A stretch of DNA of 10,392 nt. Source: DASYTH01 sp035712165. Lineage in GTDB: Bacteria > Actinomycetota > Actinomycetes > Mycobacteriales > Pseudonocardiaceae. This document shows positions 1 through 4,977 of the stretch, piece after piece. The translations under genes were made by a program, and so were the position numbers. The stretch lies in the NCBI RefSeq assembly GCF_035712165.1, contig NZ_DASTBH010000445.1, forward strand, positions 1-10,392, in the 5' to 3' direction. Below the pieces are notes generated by a model, which searched no databases, was not told the DNA's origin, and worked only from the letters and a program-made list of their open reading frames with translations. How positions within the stretch are numbered: the stretch's first letter is position 1; every line of letters begins with the position of its first letter.

Positions 1-170
1 CGAGCCGCATTCACCAACGCCTCAGAACCCGCAGAAAACAGATCCTCACGCCGAACATGAGCCGGAACCCGCGCCAGAATCTCACGCACCAGGTGACCCA
101 CCAACGGCAAGTTAGCCTCGGCCGCCGCCTTCGCATCGAACGTCGTCTTGTTGGCTGACTGGTGCTGCAT
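1..170 (-). CDS. fliA: FliA-family (flagellar) RNA polymerase sigma factor, N-terminal 56 residues, cut by window edge
   Basis: The 56 visible residues begin MQHQSANKTTFDAKAAAEAN and continue through LPLVGHLVREILARVPAHV and REDLFSAGSEALVNAA. This is the pattern of sigma-70 region 1.2/2.1 in actinobacterial FliA/WhiG-type factors: a helix with LPLVxHLVRE, then a loop with PAHV and the DLxSAGxxAL helix. Regions 2.2 to 4 lie outside the window. The ATG is at 170-168, preceded on the minus strand by the ribosome site GAGAGGA with suitable spacing. The gene is divergent from flgN, whose upstream region carries FliA-type promoter matches, so it is plausibly the sigma factor of the neighbouring operon. 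Codon use is odd: 16 of 56 codons end in T, against almost none in the neighbours. Family assignment is good; FliA rather than another paralogue is inferred from the flagellar context. Confidence 0.8.
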   Translation of the reverse strand, partial: MQHQSANKTTFDAKAAAEANLPLVGHLVREILARVPAHVRREDLFSAGSEALVNAA

Positions 171-180
171 GGCGGTTGTC

Positions 181-222
181 CTCTCGATGGCCCCGGTGCT
201 TGCTGCCCGGCGATATCGAGAG
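181..222 (-). promoter_or_regulatory. Inverted repeat in the leader of the fliA-like gene, overlapping its ribosome site
   Basis: CTCTCGAT (181-188) and ATCGAGAG (215-222) are perfect 8-base inverted repeats separated by 26 bases. On the minus strand the arm next to the gene contains the GAGAG part of the Shine-Dalgarno sequence, so folding of the leader RNA would bury the ribosome site. This is what the sequence shows; any regulatory use, or an alternative role as a DNA operator, is inference. Confidence 0.35.
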
Positions 223-241
223 TCGAGGTGAACGGGTGTAA

Positions 242-266
242 CTCCGGATCCCGTTCGGTTGCCGAT
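242..266 (+). promoter_or_regulatory. Possible upstream FliA-type promoter of flgN
   Basis: CTCC (242-245), a 15-base spacer, then GCCGAT (261-266). This resembles the flagellar sigma factor pattern CTCA-N15-17-GCCGAA that I recall for motile actinomycetes, and the GCCGATAA -10 element of enteric sigma-28. It has one mismatch in each box, so it is the weaker of the two candidates ahead of flgN. Confidence 0.35.
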
Positions 267-286
267 CGGTGGCAGGGCCACTAATC

Positions 287-312
287 CTCAGATGGCCGGG
301 CCGGGGGCCGAT
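287..312 (+). promoter_or_regulatory. Likely FliA-type promoter of the flgN-flgK-flgL-fliW-csrA operon
   Basis: CTCA (287-290), a 16-base spacer and GCCGAT (307-312) match the flagellar sigma pattern CTCA-N15-17-GCCGAA except at the last base. Transcription would start near 319, giving a leader of about 40 bases that contains the AGGAGG ribosome site of flgN. The site is in the right place and orientation for the operon and faces away from the sigma factor gene that would recognise it. No transcription data are available here. Confidence 0.55.
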
Positions 313-345
313 TGGGACCGCAAGACGACCACTCGTGCACGGCCT

Positions 346-351
346 AGGAGG
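346..351 (+). promoter_or_regulatory. Ribosome binding site of flgN (decides the start)
   Basis: AGGAGG ends about 9 bases before ATG 361. The reading frame is open further upstream to a TTG at 259, but that TTG lies next to the candidate -10 box and has no such site. ATG 361 is therefore the preferred start. Confidence 0.75.
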
Positions 352-360
352 GCATCCGGG

Positions 361-843
361 ATGAGCCTCATGGAGACGTCCAACATCCTGTGGAGGCAGC
401 GCGAGCTGCTGTCCACACTGCTGTTCAAGTTGGACGCCGAGAGCATGATCCTGACCGCGGGCCGGACCCGCTGGCTCGGCTCGGCGACCTACGAGGTCGA
501 GCTGGTGCTGGAGCAGGTGCAGGCCAACGAGCTGCTGCGCGCCACGGCGTTCGACCATGTCGCCGCCGAGCTGGGCCTGCCCGTCGGATCGAGCCTGGGC
601 GACCTGGTCGCCGTGCTCGACGAGCCGTGGCGGGAGGTCTTCGCCGAGCACCGCCGGGCGTTGATCGGCCTGTCCGCCGAGATCGACGCGGCGGTGCGGG
701 CCAACCGTGAGCTGCTCACCTCCGGGCAGCGCGCCACCCAGGAGGCCCTGCGGGTGGTCAGCGGGGCGTCCGGTCTGTACGGACCGGACGGAGCCGTCGC
801 CGCCGTGAACTCCGGCGCCCGACTGATTGACGAGGCTGTTTGA
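361..843 (+). CDS. flgN: FlgN-like flagellar export chaperone
   Basis: This is a 160-residue, mostly helical protein without membrane segments. FlgN proteins bind the C-terminal helices of FlgK and FlgL in the cytoplasm and deliver them to the flagellar type III export gate. Family-like features are the two long amphipathic helices at about residues 5-65 and 95-135, the RTRWLG segment near 35-40, the NRELL helix near 115, and an LYGPDG turn at 139-144 that I associate with actinobacterial members. The family is weakly conserved, so much of the assignment rests on position: the gene is first in the operon, immediately ahead of flgK and flgL, the two clients. The stop codon overlaps the flgK start by one base (TGATG), which implies translational coupling. 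ATG 370 is an alternative start three codons downstream, but it is farther from the ribosome site. Confidence 0.82.
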   Translation: MSLMETSNILWRQRELLSTLLFKLDAESMILTAGRTRWLGSATYEVELVLEQVQANELLRATAFDHVAAELGLPVGSSLGDLVAVLDEPWREVFAEHRRALIGLSAEIDAAVRANRELLTSGQRATQEALRVVSGASGLYGPDGAVAAVNSGARLIDEAV

Positions 844-2216
844 TGAGCACTTTCTCCGGACTCAACACCGCGCTCTCCGCGCTCAAGGCGCAGCGTCGCG
901 GCCTGGAGCTGGCGGGCCAGAACATCGCCAACGCCAACACCGAGGGCTACAGCCGGCAGCGGCTGGAGACCACCGCGGTCGGCGGCTCGGTCCCGGCGAT
1001 GTGGGCCACCCCCAGCCCGCACGACGGCGGGGTGAACGTGCTGGGCACGACCCGGATCCGCGACGTCTACCTGGAGACCAGGGGACAGACCGAGCACGCC
1101 AGGCAGGCGCTGCTGAACGGCCGGACCGATGTGCTCTTCGACATCGAGTCGGCGTTCGAGGAGCCCAGCGACACCGGCCTGCAGGCCAGGCTGACCGAGC
1201 TGTGGGCCGGGTTCACCGACGTCGCCGACTCCCCCGGTGACTCGGCCGCCCGCAACCAGCTCCTCGTGCGCGCCCAGATCGTGGCGACCACCCTGAACAC
1301 GATGCACACCGGGTTCGCCAACCGGTACGAGGCGCAGCGGACCGCGCTCAACGACACGGTCACCGACATCAACACCGCGACCGCCCAGCTCGCCGACCTC
1401 AACGACAAGGTCGTGAAGGGCACGGCGGCCGGGCTCGACGTCAACGAGCTGACCGACCAGCGCGACCTGGTCGTGCTGCGGCTGGCCGAGCTGGCCGGCA
1501 CGATCAGCACCCGCGACCCCAACGGCGCGGTGCACGTCTCGCTCGGCGGCGCACCGCTGGTGACCGGCAACACCGCGCGGGCCCTGGTCGTCGGCGGATC
1601 CGCGACCCTGGCCGGGCAGGCCGGCAACCCGATCGCGGTGCGCTTCGCCGATGACGGCACGGCCGCTCCCGGACCGGGTGGCGAGGCCGGCGCGCTGGTC
1701 GAGTCGCTGAACATCACGCTGCCCGCCTACGCCGCGGCGATGGACAACGTGGCCGCCTCCCTGACGAACAGCGTCAACGCCGTTCAGCAGGGCGGTTACA
1801 CCACGACCGGCACCGCCGGGGCGCCGTTCTTCAGCGGCACGACGGCGGGCACGATCAAGGTCGCTCTCACCAACCCCGACGACATCGCCGCGTCCGCGAA
1901 CCCGGCACTGGCGCTCGACGGTGGCAACGCGGACAAGCTCGCCGAGCTCGGCCGGCTGCCCGGTGGGGTCAGCGAGATCTACGCCGCGGTCGTGGCCCGG
2001 ATCGGCATCGAGGCGAGCACCGCCGCCCAGCTGTCCGACACCCAGGACGCCATCACCGACCAGGTCGACTTCGCCCGCCAGTCGGTCGCGGGCGTGAACA
2101 TGGACGAGGAACTGACCGCGATGCTCACCTACCAGCGGTCCTACCAGGCCGCCTCCCGGGTGATGACCGCGGTGGACGAGGCACTGGACACACTGATCAA
2201 CCGGATGGGGAACTAG
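843..2216 (+). CDS. flgK: Flagellar hook-associated protein 1 (FlgK, hook-filament junction)
   Basis: FlgK is exported and polymerises as the first junction layer between hook and filament. The 457-residue protein opens with the basal-body rod domain signature: MSTFSGLNTALSALKAQRRG, then ELAGQNIANANTEGYSRQ at about 21-39. It ends with the matching C-terminal domain, GVNMDEELTAMLTYQRSYQA, followed by an amphipathic helix reaching the last residues (INRMGN). These two ends form the coiled-coil D0 typical of axial proteins. The middle, rich in Gly, Ala and Thr, is the variable domain. At 457 residues it is shorter than the enteric protein of about 547, consistent with a reduced outer domain. The start is ATG 843, not the adjacent TTG 840. 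flgL follows after only two bases. Confidence 0.96.
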   Translation: MSTFSGLNTALSALKAQRRGLELAGQNIANANTEGYSRQRLETTAVGGSVPAMWATPSPHDGGVNVLGTTRIRDVYLETRGQTEHARQALLNGRTDVLFDIESAFEEPSDTGLQARLTELWAGFTDVADSPGDSAARNQLLVRAQIVATTLNTMHTGFANRYEAQRTALNDTVTDINTATAQLADLNDKVVKGTAAGLDVNELTDQRDLVVLRLAELAGTISTRDPNGAVHVSLGGAPLVTGNTARALVVGGSATLAGQAGNPIAVRFADDGTAAPGPGGEAGALVESLNITLPAYAAAMDNVAASLTNSVNAVQQGGYTTTGTAGAPFFSGTTAGTIKVALTNPDDIAASANPALALDGGNADKLAELGRLPGGVSEIYAAVVARIGIEASTAAQLSDTQDAITDQVDFARQSVAGVNMDEELTAMLTYQRSYQAASRVMTAVDEALDTLINRMGN

Positions 2217-2218
2217 CC

Positions 2219-3103
2219 ATGTCGTTCCGGGTCACCGAGCAGTCCATGTCGGCCAGGGTGCTGACCGGTCTGCAGAACAACCAGGGCCGCCTCGAGCGGC
2301 TGCGCGAGCAGATGGCCAGCGGCAAGCAGATCTCCCGGCCGTCGGACTCGCCGACCGGCGCCGCTGCGGCCCTGCGGCTGCGCGGCGACATCGCCGCCAA
2401 GGAGCGCTACATGCGCAGTGCGACCGACGGCACGGCCCGGCTGTCCACCGCCGAGGGCTCGCTGAACACCGCGAGCAGCATGCTCAACCGGGCCCGCGAC
2501 CTGGTGCTGCAGGGCATGTCGTCGCCGGCCGTGGACAACCCGGCCACCCGGGCCGCGATCGCCAAGGAGCTCGACGGGCTTCGCGACGGGTTGCTGTCCG
2601 TGGCCAACACCACCTACCTCGGCCGTCCGGTCTTCGGCGGCACCACCGCCGGTCCCCAGGCGTTCGACGCCAGCGGCACCTACATCGGGGACAACGGCGA
2701 GGTGCAGCGCCGGATCGCGGACAACGTGCAGGTCCGGGTGGACGTGCCGGCCTCCGCGTTCGGCACCGGCGCCAACCAGCTGTTCGGGGTGCTCGACTCG
2801 ATCTCGGCCAACCTGCGAACCAACCCGTCCGCGGTAACGGCTGACCTCGATCGGTTGGATTCTGGGATCGAGAGCGTCAACTCCGCGCTCACCGCGGTGG
2901 GCACCCGTTACAGTCAGCTCACCGCGGCCAGTGACGCCGCCCAAGCCCAGTCGGTGCAGCTGAGCACGGACCTGTCCGAAGTCGAGGACATCGACCTGGT
3001 GCGGGCGATCATCGACCTGCAGAGCCAGAGCGTCGGCTACGAGGCGGCCCTCGCGGCCACCGCGAAGGTGACCACGCCGTCGCTGCTGGACTTCCTGCGA
3101 TGA
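2219..3103 (+). CDS. flgL: Flagellar hook-associated protein 3 (FlgL, hook-filament junction)
   Basis: FlgL forms the second junction layer, on which flagellin polymerises, and it shares the flagellin fold at both ends. The 294-residue product shows the flagellin-type N domain: MSFRVTEQSMSARVL, heptad-like QNNQGRLERLREQMASG, then QISRPSDSPTGAAAALRLR at about 38-55. It closes with a C-terminal helix containing EVEDIDLVRAIIDLQSQSVG and ending SLLDFLR. The length is usual for FlgL and shorter than many flagellins. Its position directly behind flgK supports FlgL rather than flagellin. The ATG is two bases after the flgK stop, and the end overlaps fliW by ATGA, so coupling on both sides is likely. 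Confidence 0.95.
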   Translation: MSFRVTEQSMSARVLTGLQNNQGRLERLREQMASGKQISRPSDSPTGAAAALRLRGDIAAKERYMRSATDGTARLSTAEGSLNTASSMLNRARDLVLQGMSSPAVDNPATRAAIAKELDGLRDGLLSVANTTYLGRPVFGGTTAGPQAFDASGTYIGDNGEVQRRIADNVQVRVDVPASAFGTGANQLFGVLDSISANLRTNPSAVTADLDRLDSGIESVNSALTAVGTRYSQLTAASDAAQAQSVQLSTDLSEVEDIDLVRAIIDLQSQSVGYEAALAATAKVTTPSLLDFLR

Positions 3104-3558
3104 GCGTGCTGGTCGCCACCCGCCCGCGAGGAGGAACGGTCACGGACAGCACCACGGACAGGACGACCCCGGCCATCGGGGACCTGCCGACCATCGAGTT
3201 CCGCGCGCCGATCCCCGGCTTCCCGGAGCATCGCGAGTTCGTGCTGGTCAGCTCCTCCGACGACGACCCGGTGTACACGCTGGTGTCGGTCAGGCAGCCG
3301 GTGCTGCGGTTCGTCGTGGTGCCGCCGGCCCCGTTCTTCCCGGACTACGCCCCGGAGATCGGCGAGCAGGTGCTCGAGCAGCTGGCCACCACCGACCCGG
3401 CCGACCTGCTGGTGCTGCTGATCGTGACCATGGGCGACACGCCGGCCGGAGCCACCGCGAACCTGCTGGCCCCGTTGGTGGTCAGCCAGTCCACCCGACG
3501 TGCGGTGCAGGTCATCCTGACCGAGGATCTCCCCATCCGGGCGCCGCTGCTGCACTGA
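3100..3558 (+). CDS. fliW: FliW, flagellar assembly factor and CsrA antagonist
   Basis: FliW binds flagellin in the cytoplasm. When flagellin is exported, free FliW binds CsrA and releases CsrA from flagellin mRNA, the partner switch known from Bacillus. The 152-residue product has the family hallmarks: the IEFRAPIPGFPEHREFVLV strand region at about 32-50, a hydrophobic VLRFVVVPPAPFFPDY segment near 68-85, and the C-terminal NLLAPLVVSQSTRRAVQVIL core near 124-143. Immediately following csrA makes the assignment firm. The start used here, ATG 3100, overlaps the flgL stop (ATGA). About 14 codons downstream there is a near-ideal Shine-Dalgarno (AGGAGG, 3129-3134) but no ATG, GTG or TTG behind it, only GTC then ACG 3142. 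The first 14 residues are therefore uncertain. Confidence 0.93.
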   Translation: MSVLVATRPRGGTVTDSTTDRTTPAIGDLPTIEFRAPIPGFPEHREFVLVSSSDDDPVYTLVSVRQPVLRFVVVPPAPFFPDYAPEIGEQVLEQLATTDPADLLVLLIVTMGDTPAGATANLLAPLVVSQSTRRAVQVILTEDLPIRAPLLH

Positions 3559-3566
3559 CGGAAGGA
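3558..3566 (+). promoter_or_regulatory. Ribosome site of csrA with two overlapping ANGGA motifs
   Basis: ACGGA (3558-3562) and AAGGA (3562-3566) overlap, and the second forms the Shine-Dalgarno of csrA, eight bases before ATG 3575. ANGGA is the core recognised by CsrA in other bacteria, so autoregulation is conceivable. The motif is short and close to any ribosome site in form, so this is only suggestive. Confidence 0.25.
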
Positions 3567-3574
3567 CTCGTCCC

Positions 3575-3814
3575 ATGCTGGTGTTGACCCGCCGATCCGG
3601 TGACAGCATCCGGATCGGGGACGAGATCACCGTCACTGTGCTCGACATCCGCGGCGACGTGGTGCGGGTGGGCATCCAGGCCCCCCGCTCGGTCGCCGTG
3701 CACCGCGACGAGGTCTACCGCGAGCTGCGCAAGGCCAACGAGGAGGCGGCGGTCGCCGACGAGTCGGCGGCCGCCGTGCTGTCCGCGGCCCTGCGCCGGC
3801 CCCGACCGTCCTGA
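3575..3814 (+). CDS. csrA: CsrA, translational regulator
   Basis: CsrA is a small dimeric RNA-binding protein that blocks ribosome sites in target mRNAs; with FliW next door its expected target is flagellin mRNA. The 79-residue product carries the full motif set: MLVLTRRSGDSIRIGDEITV for the first strands, then a second strand block with RGDVVRVGIQAPRSVAVHRDEVYREL. The conserved RNA-binding residues L4 and R44 are present. The FliW-contacting C-terminal helix begins with the NEEAA stretch near 55-60, and the tail (ADESAAAVLSAALRRPRPS) is an Ala/Arg/Pro-rich extension. The gene starts 16 bases after fliW and ends the operon, followed at once by a strong hairpin. Confidence 0.96.
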   Translation: MLVLTRRSGDSIRIGDEITVTVLDIRGDVVRVGIQAPRSVAVHRDEVYRELRKANEEAAVADESAAAVLSAALRRPRPS

Positions 3815-3825
3815 GCGCGTCCGGT

Positions 3826-3852
3826 CCGCGGGCAGGCCCCGTCTGCCCGCGG
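3826..3852 (+). terminator. Probable terminator of the flagellar operon
   Basis: CCGCGGGCAG (3826-3835) and CTGCCCGCGG (3843-3852) form a perfect 10-base stem with a 7-base loop, 11 bases after the csrA stop. There is no T tract, as is common for hairpin terminators in high-GC actinobacteria. Confidence 0.7.
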
Positions 3853-3896
3853 CCTCTGGCGTCCCGGCACGCCCTGAGTTCCGGGCATTTTCCCCG

Positions 3897-3924
3897 CATT
3901 CGCCGCACCGGCGGCAACCGAATG
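3897..3924. repeat. Inverted repeat between csrA and the small membrane protein gene
   Basis: CATTCG (3897-3902) pairs with CGAATG (3919-3924), with CCG/CGG pairing inside. It lies 140 bases ahead of the next gene, so it could be a second terminator hairpin or an operator. The rest of 3853-4050 shows a weak promoter-like arrangement (TTGCAG at 3993 and TTTAAAT at 4013) but nothing firm. Confidence 0.3.
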
Positions 3925-4063
3925 TTTCGCAGGTCAACGGCACTTTCCAGGCGCCAGGGTTGTACTCGGGGAGCGCTTCGGGTGCGGACCGGTTGCAGGG
4001 GGCCCCAGTCCCTTTAAATCCCCCGTTCGGGTCGTCAGTATGGAATCTCGAAGGGAGCTTCAC

Positions 4064-4279
4064 ATGACAATGTTGTTTCTGCTGATGGTTCCGGTGGTCG
4101 CGTTCGTCGCCTACCGGTTGTCCAAGGCGAACAAGACCGTGTCCCGGATCCTGTCCGAGGAGCTCGGCGGTCCACTTGAGCCGGCCCGTCCGGCCGTCGT
4201 GCCCATCGCGGTCGTGGCCGAGCAGCCGCGCTTCGTCGGGAGTCCGCAGTGGACCGGGCGTCAGCTCGGCCGGTCGTAG
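4064..4279 (+). CDS. Small single-span membrane protein, function unknown
   Basis: I do not recognise this 71-residue product. Residues 3-18 (MLFLLMVPVVAFVAYR) form one hydrophobic helix at the very N terminus, followed by a basic stretch (RLSKANK), a short amphipathic segment (TVSRILSEEL) and a Pro/Val/Arg-rich tail. The charges suggest an N-out, C-in signal anchor. ATG 4064 is preferred because AAGGGAG (4051-4057) sits six bases before it; an upstream in-frame ATG at 4040 has no ribosome site. The coding frame shows G/C third positions like its neighbours. Its 3' end overlaps the end of the convergent response regulator gene by 19 bases. It may be flagellum-related by location only, since the hairpin after csrA separates it from that operon. 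Confidence 0.65.
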   Translation: MTMLFLLMVPVVAFVAYRLSKANKTVSRILSEELGGPLEPARPAVVPIAVVAEQPRFVGSPQWTGRQLGRS

Positions 4280-4977
4280 CGGTACCCGACACCGCGTACG
4301 GCCTTGATGGGGGACGCCGCCGCACTGGCGTTGTCCCAACCGAGCTTGCGCCGCAGCCGCAGGACCGCGAACTTGACCCGGTCCGGGGCGAGACCCGTCG
4401 GGTCGTCCCAGGCGTGCGTCAGCAGCTGCTGCGCCGACAGCACCGCGCCCGCGTGCTTGACCAGCACGTTGAGCAGCCGGAACTCGGTGTTGGTCAGTTG
4501 CACCTCCTGCTCCCCCTCCGGCGTGTTGACGTGTACGGCCCGCGCCTTGCGGTTGATCCGCACCAGACCGTCGTCGTAGAAGTCCGCCCAGTCCCCCGCC
4601 GCCGCCTCGGCCGGGCGGCCGGAGCGCCGCAGCAGCGCCTCCGCCCGGGCCAGCAACTCGTTGTTGGTGAACGGCTTGGTCACGTAGTCGTCCGCCCCGG
4701 CCCGCAGCCCGCGCACCTTGTCCGCCTCCTGACCGTGCGCGCTGATCATCAGCACCGGCAGGTCGGCGAGATCCCGGATCCGCTCCAGCACCGTCCAACC
4801 GTCCATTCCGGGCAGTCCGATGTCGAGCAGGACGAGATCCGGCTTCTCCTCGTGCACCATGCGCAGGCCGCTGCGCCCGTCGGTGGAGGAGATGAACTGG
4901 TATCCGGCGCGCTCGAACACCAGCCGCAGCGCCAGCAGGATGTCCGGCTCGTCCTCCACCGCGAGAATCTTGGTCAT
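4261..4977 (-). CDS. OmpR/PhoB-family response regulator
   Basis: This 238-residue cytoplasmic transcription factor is expected to be phosphorylated by the kinase encoded just upstream. The receiver domain (about 1-118) has acidic residues E8/D9/E10, the phospho-acceptor D52 in LVLLDIGLPGMDG, S79 in the Thr/Ser position and K101 in YVTKPF, so it looks fully competent. A winged-helix DNA-binding domain fills about 135-238, with EVQLTNTEFRLLNVLV, recognition-helix segment DRVKFAVLRLRRKLG and the terminal hairpin VRGVGYRYD. The start ATG (4977) overlaps the kinase stop (ATGA), so the two are translationally coupled. The regulon cannot be read from the sequence. The gene end overlaps the convergent small membrane protein gene, and I see no hairpin terminator in between. 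Confidence 0.95.
   Translation of the reverse strand: MTKILAVEDEPDILLALRLVFERAGYQFISSTDGRSGLRMVHEEKPDLVLLDIGLPGMDGWTVLERIRDLADLPVLMISAHGQEADKVRGLRAGADDYVTKPFTNNELLARAEALLRRSGRPAEAAAGDWADFYDDGLVRINRKARAVHVNTPEGEQEVQLTNTEFRLLNVLVKHAGAVLSAQQLLTHAWDDPTGLAPDRVKFAVLRLRRKLGWDNASAAASPIKAVRGVGYRYDRPS

Noticed and set aside
259..360. N-terminal extension of flgN from TTG 259
   Set aside because: It overlaps both promoter candidates, has no ribosome site and adds a low-complexity Arg/Pro segment; ATG 361 has AGGAGG.
489..1535. Long open frame on the minus strand across flgN and flgK
   Set aside because: Antisense shadow of high-GC genes; the product is rich in Gly, Val, Arg and Gln without any domain, and flgK is certain.
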